DNA from: Bacteroidales bacterium UBA1374 | GTDB lineage: Bacteria > Bacteroidota > Bacteroidia > Bacteroidales > UBA932 | DNA: 64,000 nt | Assembly: GCA_002305545.1 (NCBI GenBank) | Contig: DBRG01000009.1 | Coordinates: 14,841 to 78,840 of the forward strand | Direction of reading: 5' to 3' | Shown here: positions 44,136 through 52,600 of the stretch, in pieces | How the letters are laid out: the number at the start of each line of letters is the position of its first letter | Position numbering within the stretch: the first letter of the stretch is position 1 | Translations under genes and position numbers: made by a program | Notes under the pieces: model-generated | What the model was told of the DNA's origin: nothing | What the model saw: the letters and a program-made list of their open reading frames with translations, nothing else | Databases searched by the model: none

Positions 44136-44516
44136 TCAGATTTTACCTCTGATGCTGCGGATGCGGTTCTCGCGTTCAATAGAATAGGTGCGATCTGTGT
44201 TTCTGCAATACAACAGGACCAACAGCGCTTTTTTTGGTTCCCCCAGCCTTTCCAGGAGCATAGCCAGTTCCTCAAGGTTTGGTATATTGAAATCCTGTCT
44301 ATCCTTCAGATATTGAATTGTCTGGGCATCATTCATTTGTATAAATCCTGCTATATCAAAATCCATTTCCTCCAACAATTCCCGCTTTATCTCACCAATC
44401 TGTTTCTCTTCCGGGACAGCGTTAATCGTATTCCCTCCAAAAAATTTGGAAAGGATTGCCCTCAACACAACGCCCATTTTTTCGATTTCTCGCAATATGT
44501 AGTCCTTTTGCTCCAT
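44136..44516 (-). CDS. Hypothetical protein (DUF6483-like opening)
   Basis: The start at 44516 is chosen because MEQKDYILREIEKMGVVLRA looks like a true N-terminus and lies 11 nt behind the GH30 stop; the longer frame reads backwards into that gene. The 126-residue product is mostly helical and acidic, ending in basic residues (RENRIRSIRGKI). The opening resembles small DUF6483-like proteins that begin with a D-Y-I-x-R-x-I-E pattern, but I am not sure of the family. There is no signal peptide. Function unknown. Confidence 0.65.
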   Translation of the reverse strand: MEQKDYILREIEKMGVVLRAILSKFFGGNTINAVPEEKQIGEIKRELLEEMDFDIAGFIQMNDAQTIQYLKDRQDFNIPNLEELAMLLERLGEPKKALLVLLYCRNTDRTYSIERENRIRSIRGKI

Positions 44517-44527
44517 CTTTCCGCAGT

Positions 44528-45970
44528 TTACAGCACATACGTGGCCACTTCGCCGGCTGCCAGTTCCGTGGTGAAGGCAGTGCCTCCACACTTGATATTG
44601 AAGATTTGCTTTTTGTCCATGTTGTTCAGCACCAGGATCACCACCTTGTTATCGGGGGTAAGGAAGGCCACATTGGGCAGATCGTCCGGATTGCCTGAAT
44701 AGCCGGACTCTATGCGTACTGAGCCCGGGCGCACGTATTTAGCGGCATGGGCAATAATGTAATAAGCCGGGTTAAAAGTGACCTTGTTGCCATCTATGGT
44801 AATGGCGCCCAGGCAATTGGAGCAGCCTCCGGGTGTATGGATACTGCATGTGGGATCAGAGGCCAGGTTCCATTCCAGGGCTATCCTGCTCCAGTTGCGC
44901 ATGGACCCGATGATGACCTCGCGCATATGCCACTTCACATCCCCGGCAAAATTGGCGGGAGCCCCTATCCATTGCTCGGTGAAATAAAGCGACTTTTCAG
45001 GGTAGGCATCGTGAATGTTTGACAGGGCACTGATATTGCCTCCGTACAAATGAAAAGCAGTGCCGTCTACATAACCATTAGCTATGGGATCTGCCAGGAC
45101 TGCCAGCGGGTAATCGGGGCGGTCACAGTTGTGATCATATATCACAATTTTTGTGTCAATATGATGGGTCTTTAAGGCAGGTCCCAAGTGATTCTTTATA
45201 AAGTCCGTCTGCTCGGCCGGGCTCATTTCCATGCTGGGATTGTTCCCGCCGTGCAACGGTTCGTTCTGCACCGTGACGGCATCAATCACAATGCCCTCTG
45301 CCTGCATTTGCTGTATGTACCTAACAAAATACAGCGCATAAGCCTGGTAGTACTCCGCTTTTAACCGGCCTCCAATGGTTGCATTGTTTGTTTTCATCCA
45401 TACCGGCGCAGACCATGGCGATGCCATCAGCCTGATGTCCGGATAGATATCCAGGATAAGCTTGAGCACCGGAATAAGATACTTGCGGTCGTACCCCAGA
45501 TCGAAATGTTCCATTTCCACATCGCCCGGTGTCTGGTTGTATGAAAATGTGTACTCATCCAGATCCGAAGAGCCCAGGCTCAGCCTCAGGTAACTCGTGC
45601 CAATGCCGTTCTCCCCCACGCCAAACAATTGTTCAAGGATCTCAGCCCGGGCATCGGCCTTCATGGCCCACAAAAGTTTTGCGCTCCCCCCGGTCAGGGT
45701 AAAGCCAAAACCATCCACCGTTTGAAATTTTTGCTCCTTATCCACCTCTATCGTGGGCAAATAAGAATTGGTCACCGTTTTAACCAGCCCCTCCTGTTTT
45801 TTGAATTTTGCCGAGGCATCCGGCCTGGTAAGGTATACAACAGACTCAATCCCGGATGCGGGCGGATTGTCTTCCGGAGGCGTGTTGGGTCCGCTCCCCG
45901 GGGAATCGCAACTGCCGGCAGCAGTTACTGCAAACATCCCGCTCAGTATACTTATTAGAATTTTCCGCAT
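44528..45970 (-). CDS. GH30 family glycosidase, lipoprotein
   Basis: The 480-residue protein has a lipoprotein signal (ISILSGMFAVTAAGSC). Typical GH30 features are FQTVDGFGFTLTGGSAKLLW (about residue 85), SYLRLSLGSSDL, LMASPWSAPVWMKTN (about 190) and AVTVQNEPLHGGNNPSMEM, where the Glu of NEP is the acid/base. The nucleophile Glu is in SLYFTEQWIGAPA (about 340). GH30 members include glucosylceramidases, beta-1,6-glucanases and xylosidases. The substrate is not decided by these motifs. It is divergent from the GH5-like gene at 46044 with a 73-nt shared upstream region. Confidence 0.92.
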   Translation of the reverse strand: MRKILISILSGMFAVTAAGSCDSPGSGPNTPPEDNPPASGIESVVYLTRPDASAKFKKQEGLVKTVTNSYLPTIEVDKEQKFQTVDGFGFTLTGGSAKLLWAMKADARAEILEQLFGVGENGIGTSYLRLSLGSSDLDEYTFSYNQTPGDVEMEHFDLGYDRKYLIPVLKLILDIYPDIRLMASPWSAPVWMKTNNATIGGRLKAEYYQAYALYFVRYIQQMQAEGIVIDAVTVQNEPLHGGNNPSMEMSPAEQTDFIKNHLGPALKTHHIDTKIVIYDHNCDRPDYPLAVLADPIANGYVDGTAFHLYGGNISALSNIHDAYPEKSLYFTEQWIGAPANFAGDVKWHMREVIIGSMRNWSRIALEWNLASDPTCSIHTPGGCSNCLGAITIDGNKVTFNPAYYIIAHAAKYVRPGSVRIESGYSGNPDDLPNVAFLTPDNKVVILVLNNMDKKQIFNIKCGGTAFTTELAAGEVATYVL

Positions 45971-46043
45971 GATACAAAGGTATGAAAAAGCATAGGTGTG
46001 CGTTGCACAAAGCCTTTTTTCCTAACTTGCAAAAAAATGAATT

Positions 46044-47081
46044 ATGAAAGTATATGTGAAAATTTCAAGTATTGTACTCGTTAGCCTTATCGCAGGTTGC
46101 TTATTCCTTTCCTGCAACCAGGGCGGATCGTCTGATACAACCTGGCTGCGGGGTGCAAACTTTACTCCAAGTACGGCCATCAATCAATTGGAATTCTGGC
46201 AGGAAGAAACCTTTGATCCCGAGACCATTGACCGGGAACTGGGCTGGGCCGAAGAGATTGGGTTCAATTGCATGAGGGTATACCTGCATCATCTTGCCTG
46301 GGAAGTGGACAAACCGGGATTCAAGGACAGGATGGGGCAATACCTGGCCATTGCCGATAAGCACAACATAAGGACCATTTTTGTATTTTTTGACGATTGC
46401 TGGAACCCCACCTATAGTGCCGGCAAACAACCCGATCCAAAACCCGGGGTCCATAATTCGGGATGGGTAAGGGATCCCGGAGATTTGCTTTTCACTTCAC
46501 CGGAGTTGATTGATGTACTCGAGGCCTACGTGAAAGACATCCTGGAAACATTTAAAGATGATAAAAGGATTGTTTTGTGGGATTTGTACAACGAGCCCGG
46601 CAATTCCGGATACCAAAACAAATCGATGCCCCTGTTGCAAAGCGTGTTTAAGTGGGCCAGGGAAGTTAACCCATCCCAGCCGGTATCCTCCGCAGTCTGG
46701 CACAACGAATTGTCAGACCTCAACAAATTCCAGCTTGAGAATTCCGATATCATCACCTACCACAACTACAGTGATGAAATAAGTCATCAACAGGCCATAG
46801 ATACCTTGAGAACGTACAACAAGCCCATGATATGTTCAGAATACATGGCCCGCAGGAATAACAGCCTGTTCACTAACATCATGCCCATCCTGAAAGAACA
46901 AGGCATTGGGGCCATCAACTGGGGACTTGTTGAAGGGAAAACCAACACCAAATATGCATGGAATGAACCCATTCCTGATGGTTCGGAACCGGAACCCTGG
47001 TTTCATGAAGTCTTCCGTAAAGACGGCACTCCCTATAAACAGGAAGAAGTTGACCTGATCAAAGCATTGGCTAAGGAATAG
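46044..47081 (+). CDS. GH5-like endo-glycosidase lipoprotein
   Basis: The 345-residue protein has a lipoprotein signal (VLVSLIAGCLFLSC). The TIM-barrel landmarks are FNCMRVYLHHLAWEVD, TIFVFFDDCWNPTYS, IVLWDLYNEPGNSG (acid/base Glu, about residue 188) and KPMICSEYMARRNN (nucleophile Glu, about 272), the pattern of GH5-related cellulase/mannanase-fold enzymes in clan GH-A. It is one of few plus-strand genes in this part and diverges from GH30. Its 3' end overlaps the next gene, on the opposite strand, by 11 nt. A TAACTTGC box near 46033 may be part of its promoter. Confidence 0.85.
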   Translation: MKVYVKISSIVLVSLIAGCLFLSCNQGGSSDTTWLRGANFTPSTAINQLEFWQEETFDPETIDRELGWAEEIGFNCMRVYLHHLAWEVDKPGFKDRMGQYLAIADKHNIRTIFVFFDDCWNPTYSAGKQPDPKPGVHNSGWVRDPGDLLFTSPELIDVLEAYVKDILETFKDDKRIVLWDLYNEPGNSGYQNKSMPLLQSVFKWAREVNPSQPVSSAVWHNELSDLNKFQLENSDIITYHNYSDEISHQQAIDTLRTYNKPMICSEYMARRNNSLFTNIMPILKEQGIGAINWGLVEGKTNTKYAWNEPIPDGSEPEPWFHEVFRKDGTPYKQEEVDLIKALAKE

Positions 47082-47415
47082 ATTCCATGTAATATATTGC
47101 CTTCCCCGTTGCTTTTGCATACTCTATCTCGCTCCTGGTACTGTCGCCAATGTACCCGTCTTTGTTGATCACAAAAATAGCCTGTGACAGGTCAATTTTC
47201 CGCTTGTGCATATCGTCAAGCATTTCCTTGGTACCCTTTGTCCATGCATCTTCATCCCCGCTGTGCCCGAACAACCCGACTGATATTACAATATAGCCCT
47301 GCAGGGTCAACTCCTTCTGGACACGCAGGAAATCATCCTTGAATCGTGTACTGCCACACAGAGTAATAATTGGATAACCACGTTTTTTCATAAGATCCGT
47401 ATAAGATTTTGCCAC
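47071..47415 (-). CDS. Nucleoside 2-deoxyribosyltransferase-like small protein
   Basis: The 114-residue protein contains YPIITLCGSTRFKDDFLRVQ near its start, then AIFVINKDGYIGDSTRSEIEYAKATGKAIYY. This is the DUF4406 / nucleoside 2-deoxyribosyltransferase-like layout, in which the Glu of S-x-x-x-E-x-x-x-A is catalytic in characterised members. It is a distant relative of the protein at 66-494. It starts 5 nt after the serine hydrolase stop and converges on the GH5-like gene with an 11-nt overlap. The ligand is unknown; cytosolic nucleotide hydrolysis is the likely activity. Confidence 0.78.
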   Translation of the reverse strand: MAKSYTDLMKKRGYPIITLCGSTRFKDDFLRVQKELTLQGYIVISVGLFGHSGDEDAWTKGTKEMLDDMHKRKIDLSQAIFVINKDGYIGDSTRSEIEYAKATGKAIYYMESIP

Positions 47416-47420
47416 TTTAT

Positions 47421-48806
47421 CTACCGGGGCAGGAGTTCAAAGCATAATGCATCAATGATCCCGTTTATGCCCGAAACGTTTGACAATATTACGACACCCG
47501 TTTGTTCTTCAACATTCACCGCCATGGAAGAAGAATACCCCCCTGTTCCCCCGTTATGCCAGTGAACGTCCTTTCCGGATTCGGTTTTTATAATAAACCA
47601 GCCGAGGCCCATTTTCATGGTTTCATTTATTTCGAATGTGGGTTTTCTCATCAGTGCCAGTTCTTTATTCCCGGGATTGAACTGCGCATAAACAAACTTT
47701 GACAAATCTTCGGCGGAAGACAATATCCCTCCGGCACCAAACAAAACATCAAAATCCCAATTGCCTGTAATTTCACCATCGGCGTCCATTCCTTTGACGA
47801 GTTTGTCTCCCAGGTCCCGGGAAGTGGTAAAGGAATTGGTCATGCCGAATTTATCAAAAATCCTCTTTTGCAATAATTGCTGATAACTTGTTTTTTGCGA
47901 CAGGCCCAGTGTATACCCCATGAGTCCTACGCCGAGGTTGGAATAGGAACTGACTGTTGAAGGTTCATTCTCCAGCTTTAGCCATTGTGCCAGGTATTCG
48001 TCAATTTCCTTCTTGCCGTAGTTTTTGTATGGATTGACCTCGTTGGATAAATCCAGATTCTGGGGCAACCGGGGCAGGCCCGATGTGTGGTTGGCCAGGG
48101 TTTGAAAACATATTTCTATGCTATCCTTAAAAGGAAATGGATAAAAATCGTTGATCAGGCCTGTCAGCTTGATTTTTCCTTCCTCAACCAGAGAGGCCAG
48201 CACAGCCGATGTGAATACTTTGGAAATGGAGCCGATCTCAAAAATCCTGTTTTGGTTTTCAGCCGTTTTTATCGTGTCGTTTGCCCTGATGATTCCGTAA
48301 TACTCTGTTCCCCCATCCCGGATAATGGCTATGGAAAGCTGTGTGTTTACGGGTAAGTCTTTGGTTTTTGAGAATATGATCCCCGCAAGCTCTTCCGGAT
48401 AGCTGCCTAATGCATTCACAGAAGCCGGCACAATCTCTCTTGGTTCTTCATAAGGTTTAAAGAAAAGCCCGTTTATCAGGTTTTCCTTGTCCAGCGAAAT
48501 GTTTACCTCTAAAACTGCTTTTTCAAATTTCGTCTTGTAGGTGGCATACGTTTGCATTTGATGCCTGACAAACTCCTTGCTTTCCATGTTCCCGACCTGA
48601 CTTTTCAGGGCAGTCAAAAACTGGATGGTGTTTTCAAGTGGCAATGCCTCTTTCATGACCGAGGCAAAACCGTTGAATATATCCTCATATTTCCCGGCAT
48701 TATAGTCTGCCTGGAACTGGTCAAACACCACATTATAATTATCTGTCTGGGCAAATGAAGCATTTGTCATCAGCAGGGTGATTAGGGCAAATAATAGTTT
48801 TTTCAT
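47421..48806 (-). CDS. Secreted serine hydrolase, beta-lactamase-like, with N-terminal DUF3887-like domain
   Basis: The 461-residue protein has a signal peptide (MKKLLFALITLLMTNASFA). An N-terminal alpha/beta domain of about 110 residues (FDQFQADYNAGKYEDIFNGF) resembles the small NTF2-like DUF3887 module. The hydrolase motifs are S-I-S-K in FEIGSISKVFTSAV, Y-S-N in VSSYSNLGVGLMGY and H-N-G in VHWHNGGTGGYSS. It would act in the periplasm on peptides or esters. It is the fifth beta-lactamase-fold hydrolase in the window and differs from the others in having the extra N-terminal domain. Confidence 0.88.
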   Translation of the reverse strand: MKKLLFALITLLMTNASFAQTDNYNVVFDQFQADYNAGKYEDIFNGFASVMKEALPLENTIQFLTALKSQVGNMESKEFVRHQMQTYATYKTKFEKAVLEVNISLDKENLINGLFFKPYEEPREIVPASVNALGSYPEELAGIIFSKTKDLPVNTQLSIAIIRDGGTEYYGIIRANDTIKTAENQNRIFEIGSISKVFTSAVLASLVEEGKIKLTGLINDFYPFPFKDSIEICFQTLANHTSGLPRLPQNLDLSNEVNPYKNYGKKEIDEYLAQWLKLENEPSTVSSYSNLGVGLMGYTLGLSQKTSYQQLLQKRIFDKFGMTNSFTTSRDLGDKLVKGMDADGEITGNWDFDVLFGAGGILSSAEDLSKFVYAQFNPGNKELALMRKPTFEINETMKMGLGWFIIKTESGKDVHWHNGGTGGYSSSMAVNVEEQTGVVILSNVSGINGIIDALCFELLPR

Positions 48807-49009
48807 TATGCCTTATTTTTTAAATCCGTTAAAGTTAGCAACTTGGTTCGATTTTGTTTATTATTTTTTTATCTTCGTGGTGGTAAAATTATTTGATGTT
48901 AATTTTTAATCCGGACATTGTTCTGTAAGCGGTCTGTACTTTGGGTACGGATTGCACTTTTGTTTGTTTTCATAATGTCTTTTGAGAGCAATTTTCTATT
49001 GATTTAATT

Positions 49010-49017
49010 TATATTTG
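49010..49017 (+). promoter_or_regulatory. TATATTTG -7 box for methyltransferase gene
   Basis: A perfect TAnnTTTG box (TATATTTG) lies 53 nt before the ATG at 49071. A clear TTG at the right distance upstream is missing, so this is a half match in an AT-rich stretch. Confidence 0.4.
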
Positions 49018-49070
49018 AGTACAATGATTAAAGCATGATGCATTTGCATCTGCAACAAAAATTTTAAAAA

Positions 49071-49841
49071 ATGGATAACGAAAAACAAACTATTCACGAT
49101 TTCGACCCGCTTATCATATGTGACTTCTTTGCCAATACCAAACGCCAGGGTCCCGGAAGTCCGGAAGAAACGCTCAAGGCATTGAGTTTTATTGAAGGAC
49201 TTACCCCAAAGTCCAAAATTGCCGATATCGGTTGTGGCACAGGGGGACAGACAATGGTACTGGGTCAAAACACACCCTGCCAGATCATTGGTGTTGATGC
49301 TTGGTCCGGCTTCATAAGCGAATTCAACCTGGATGCCCGGCACAAGAACCTTCAGGGCAGGGTGAAAGGCATAGTCGGCGATATGGAAGACCTCCCCTTC
49401 CGGGAAGGAGAAATTGACTTGATCTGGTGTGAAGGAGCTATTTATAACATAGGATTTGAACGTGGTTTGAAGGAATGGCGCAAATTCCTGAAACAGGGCG
49501 GATACATTGCCGTCACCGAGAACACCTGGTTTAGTGATGAACGTCCTGCCGAAATCCAGGAATTTTGGGATAAAGCCTATCCCCAGATAGATACCATTCC
49601 CAACAAGGTCGCCCAGATGCACAAGGCAGGCTACCTTCCTGTGGCCACCTACATGCTCCCCGAAACCATCTGGCTGGATTATTATGCCTGGCAGGCTTTA
49701 AGACTTGACCCCTTCCTGCAAAAACACAAGGGCAATACAACGGCAGAACAATTCATAGCCTTGCAGCGCTATGAAGCCGAATTGTATTACAAGTACAAAG
49801 CATACTACGGCTACATGTTTTATATCGGGAAGAAAATGTAG
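49071..49841 (+). CDS. Class I SAM-dependent methyltransferase
   Basis: The 256-residue protein has motif I as KIADIGCGTGGQTMVLG (about residues 47-63), an acidic post-I end IGVDAWSGF, motif II-like DLIWCEGAIYNIGF (about 123) and KQGGYIAVTENTW (about 148). It is a UbiE/Methyltransf_11-type enzyme that methylates a small molecule in the cytosol. No partner gene reveals the substrate. It is followed by an 800-nt repeat-rich gap and then another unrelated methyltransferase. The antisense frame of 208 codons over it is a shadow. Confidence 0.9.
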   Translation: MDNEKQTIHDFDPLIICDFFANTKRQGPGSPEETLKALSFIEGLTPKSKIADIGCGTGGQTMVLGQNTPCQIIGVDAWSGFISEFNLDARHKNLQGRVKGIVGDMEDLPFREGEIDLIWCEGAIYNIGFERGLKEWRKFLKQGGYIAVTENTWFSDERPAEIQEFWDKAYPQIDTIPNKVAQMHKAGYLPVATYMLPETIWLDYYAWQALRLDPFLQKHKGNTTAEQFIALQRYEAELYYKYKAYYGYMFYIGKKM

Positions 49842-49849
49842 AAACAGCC

Positions 49850-49968
49850 CGGTAAACCCGGTTTACCGCGCAAGAGGAATTTTTTGATTTTCAAGTGCCT
49901 GATATACAGGTGTTTAATTTCCCGAAATTTTGCGTTGCGCGGCAAACCGGGTTTGCCCCCCCTAAAAA
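49850..49968. repeat. Palindrome GGCAAACCGGGTTTGCC, two copies in opposite orientation
   Basis: CGGTAAACCCGGTTTACCG at about 49852-49870, followed by CGCAAGA, and GCGCGGCAAACCGGGTTTGC at about 49937-49956 are variants of one palindrome. Both are flanked by TTGCGCGG on one side. A third copy forms the end of the hydrolase gene at about 53505-53530. The two copies here bracket about 70 nt without a gene. Confidence 0.7.
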
Positions 49969-50013
49969 TGCGCATGGTGGATATTTGCCGAGGCCGCTAT
50001 CGCGGCAGTTTAT

Positions 50014-50070
50014 GCGGTGCTGCAAAGCAGCATATTTTTGGCGCCAAAAGCTTTTGGCGCACCGCCTTAA
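50014..50070 (-). repeat. Two-hairpin module, copy 3 (inverted)
   Basis: In this copy the GGTGCTGCAAAGCAGCA hairpin comes first and GGCGCCAAAAGCTTTTGGCG, then CACCGCC, second, so it is inverted relative to the copies at 27649 and 32571. The conserved TTAAGGCGGTGCGCC edge is seen on the minus strand. It lies in the 800-nt gap between two methyltransferase genes, 44 nt before array 3. Confidence 0.75.
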
Positions 50071-50114
50071 AAGTCACAGGCAAACTGCCGTTGGTGGGTA
50101 TGTTTTGCGCTGAT

Positions 50115-50367
50115 CAGGGGCAAAAATCCCGCAAAAGTGCCCCTGGTGAGCATGTTTGAGGCCTGACCAGGGGCAAAAACCCCGCAAAAATGCCCCTGGT
50201 CTTTTAATTCAAAGAATATAAGTTTTGTCAAACACTTAATAAACAGCATTTTACAAAACATACTTTTTTGCTTTCAAGAGCACCAGGGGCAAAAACCCCA
50301 GAAACCTGCCCCTGGTGGGTATATTTTTGGGCTGACCAGTGGCAAAAATCCCGCAAAAGTGCCCCTG
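50115..50367. repeat. Array 3: four 31-nt hairpins, pairs with 53-nt period
   Basis: Units lie at 50115-50145, 50168-50198, 50284-50314 and 50337-50367. Each pairs CAGGGGC with GCCCCTG (extended by ACC/GGT in most), around AAAAA-C-CCCG-CAAAA-type loops. Spacing within each pair is 53 nt, and the pairs are 116 nt apart. As 53 is not a multiple of three, no repeated peptide is encoded. The architecture mirrors array 2 although the stem sequence is unrelated. Confidence 0.85.
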
Positions 50368-50642
50368 GTGGGCATTTTTCAGGCGTTCGGAACGAGGATC
50401 TTGTTGGACAGGCCGATGCTCTACGTTTCTTTTGGATCATTGCTTTTTTCAAATAAATGGTAACTTTACACACACGCCTGTTCCAGAAACACTTACAATG
50501 TCCTGATCCGAGGGCAGAAAAAGGCATGTCATATAAGCCATCATATAGTCACATAAGTTAAGGAGAAAGGGAGCATCAACATAAGCAACATTTAAGGAGA
50601 TAGTGAGAATCAAACAGAAAAATATTAAAGGAGTAAGAGAGT

Positions 50643-51410
50643 ATGAAACAGAAACAATGGTATGAAACTTTATTTGAGAATTATGCCAATCAATACGACA
50701 ATGAAAGTTTTGCACAGGGGACGATGGGTGAATGCGACTTCATTGAAAAGGAATTGAATTATGACAAAAATCTGAAGATCATTGACATTGGATGCGGCAC
50801 AGGACGTCATTCAATAGAATTATCCAAAAGAGGATATTCGATTGCAGGGATTGACCTGTCCGAATCCCAATTGGAAAAAGCGAGAGAAAAAGCACAGCAA
50901 AACGGATTGTCAATAAATTTCTCCAGACACGATGCGCGAAATTTACCTTTTGAAAACCAGTTTGATGTAGCTATAATGATGTGTGAAGGTGGCTTCCCCC
51001 TGATGGAAACTGACGAAATGAATTTTGAAATTCTCAAGAGCGTTTCCAGGTCATTGAAGACTAAATCGAAATTCATCTTTACCACTTTGAACGGTTTGTT
51101 TCCCTTGTTCCACTCTCTAAATGATTTTTATGCCGGAGAAGTCATTGAAGGTAATGCCACTTACGAAAGCAAGCATTTTGATTTAATGACCTTACGGGAT
51201 CACGACATTACAAAAGTTGTTGATGACAATGGAATAGAAAAAGTATTGGAATGCAACGAAAGGTTTTATATGCCGTCTGAAATAACCTGGTTGCTGAAAA
51301 TCCTTGGATTTTCAAAAATCGGGATATTCGGGGCAAAACTCGGCGCTTTTTCCCGTGAAGACAAATTAACGACAGAAGATTATGAGATGTTGGTTATTGC
51401 AGAAAGGTGA
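50643..51410 (+). CDS. Class I SAM-dependent methyltransferase
   Basis: The 255-residue protein has motif I KIIDIGCGTGRHSIELSKRG (about residues 45-64), then IAGIDLSESQLEKARE with the ribose-binding Asp, FDVAIMMCEGGFPLMETD (about 108) and SKFIFTTLNGLFPLF. It belongs to the Methyltransf_25/11 group of small-molecule methylases. It is not closely similar to the methyltransferase at 49071. Upstream is the hairpin-array gap; downstream 38 nt separates it from the acetyltransferase. A GGTAACTTTACA box at about 50458, repeated before other genes of this region, may be its promoter. Confidence 0.9.
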   Translation: MKQKQWYETLFENYANQYDNESFAQGTMGECDFIEKELNYDKNLKIIDIGCGTGRHSIELSKRGYSIAGIDLSESQLEKAREKAQQNGLSINFSRHDARNLPFENQFDVAIMMCEGGFPLMETDEMNFEILKSVSRSLKTKSKFIFTTLNGLFPLFHSLNDFYAGEVIEGNATYESKHFDLMTLRDHDITKVVDDNGIEKVLECNERFYMPSEITWLLKILGFSKIGIFGAKLGAFSREDKLTTEDYEMLVIAER

Positions 51411-51448
51411 CTAATTTAAGGTGAAGTTGAACTTATTGTTGCTGATAT

Positions 51449-51925
51449 ATGGTGAGAATTGAGAAAATAATCAACAATAAGAAACAGTTCCTTGACTTGT
51501 TGTTGCTGGCGGACGAGCAGGAGGATATGATTGACAAGTATTTGCCGGACGGAGACTTGTTCGCGCTATATGACGGTGACTTGTTTGCGCTGTATGACGG
51601 TGACTTGAAAAGTGTATGTGTTGTACTGCCCCTGGACAGTGAAACCTGCGAGTTGAAAAACATAGCGACGTACCCGGAATTTCAGGGCAAAGGGTACGGC
51701 AGGACTTTGATCGGATTCATTGCTGATTACTACAAGGACATCTACCACACGATGCTTGTAGGGACGGGTGAAGTACCGGCTATCTTGTCATTTTATGAAA
51801 GTTGTGGATTTGAAAAATCACACCGGATAAAGAATTTCTTTACAGACAATTACGACCACCCTATGTTCGAAGGCGACATAGAACTGGTGGATATGATTTA
51901 TCTTAAGAAGAATTTACGGAAATGA
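51449..51925 (+). CDS. GNAT-family N-acetyltransferase with internal tandem duplication
   Basis: The 158-residue protein shows the acetyl-CoA-binding motif YPEFQGKGYGRTLIGFIADYY (Q/R-x-x-G-x-G, about residues 75-90) and the late GNAT motif AILSFYESCGFEKSHR. An octapeptide G-D-L-F-A-L-Y-D is present twice in tandem and starts a third time (about residues 34-51). It corresponds to a 24-nt direct repeat at about 51550-51606. The duplication lies in a loop or strand before the CoA site. The stop overlaps the next start by ATGA. The acceptor is unknown. Confidence 0.88.
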   Translation: MVRIEKIINNKKQFLDLLLLADEQEDMIDKYLPDGDLFALYDGDLFALYDGDLKSVCVVLPLDSETCELKNIATYPEFQGKGYGRTLIGFIADYYKDIYHTMLVGTGEVPAILSFYESCGFEKSHRIKNFFTDNYDHPMFEGDIELVDMIYLKKNLRK

Positions 51926-52596
51926 GTTATTACATTGACCTGGAGAAAATCTCAATTGACAATTACCGGAAGAAACTGGAAACCGGCTATCTGCCGCCAA
52001 GCAGGATGATTTTGAAAGAGAGGCTGGATGAAAGATTCGGATACTTCAAAAGTTTGGGTATCAAGAACATTCATGAATTACTCAAGGTACTGGAAAAAAA
52101 GGATACGTTGTCTGATTTGCAGAAAGCTGACTGTTTCTCCATGGATTATTTAGCCATATTGCTTAGAGAGCTTAATAGCCTGCTCCCAAAACCCAACAGG
52201 ATCAAAGATTTTCCAGGCATATCACAGGAGACCATTGTAAAACTTGAAAATATCGGGATAAAAAATACACTCAAATTATATGACAGAGTGATTGATCCCG
52301 AGGCAAGAAAAAAACTTGAACAAGAGGCAGGAATTGATGACGCAATAGCAATGGAGTTGACAAAATTGACAGATTTGTCCAGAATCAGATGGGTGGGGAC
52401 AACTTTTGCCAGGATACTATATGAGCTGGGAGTTGATACGGTAGAGAAAATGACACAATCTGATCCGGTTGATTTGCATGCAAGGGTAAACCAATTCATA
52501 AAGGGAAAAAATATATACAAGGGACAGATCGGGCTGAATGATATTAGAATTTTAGTTGATGTTGCAAAAGACATACCTTTAGACATTAAATATTGA
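51922..52596 (+). CDS. DUF4332-type helix-hairpin-helix protein
   Basis: The 224-residue protein consists of helix-hairpin-helix units, for example FKSLGIKNIHELLKVL (about residue 34), KLENIGIKNTLKLYDR (about 110) and TTFARILYELGVDTVEKM (about 155), as in DUF4332 proteins. Such units usually bind DNA non-specifically or mediate protein contacts. It overlaps the acetyltransferase gene by ATGA and precedes the hydrolase by 4 nt. No catalytic motif is seen. A role in DNA binding is possible but not shown. Confidence 0.75.
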   Translation: MSYYIDLEKISIDNYRKKLETGYLPPSRMILKERLDERFGYFKSLGIKNIHELLKVLEKKDTLSDLQKADCFSMDYLAILLRELNSLLPKPNRIKDFPGISQETIVKLENIGIKNTLKLYDRVIDPEARKKLEQEAGIDDAIAMELTKLTDLSRIRWVGTTFARILYELGVDTVEKMTQSDPVDLHARVNQFIKGKNIYKGQIGLNDIRILVDVAKDIPLDIKY

Positions 52597-52600
52597 ACTC

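Noticed and set aside
48996..49622. 208-codon minus-strand frame
   Set aside because: It lies fully antisense to a clear methyltransferase gene and shows no domain.
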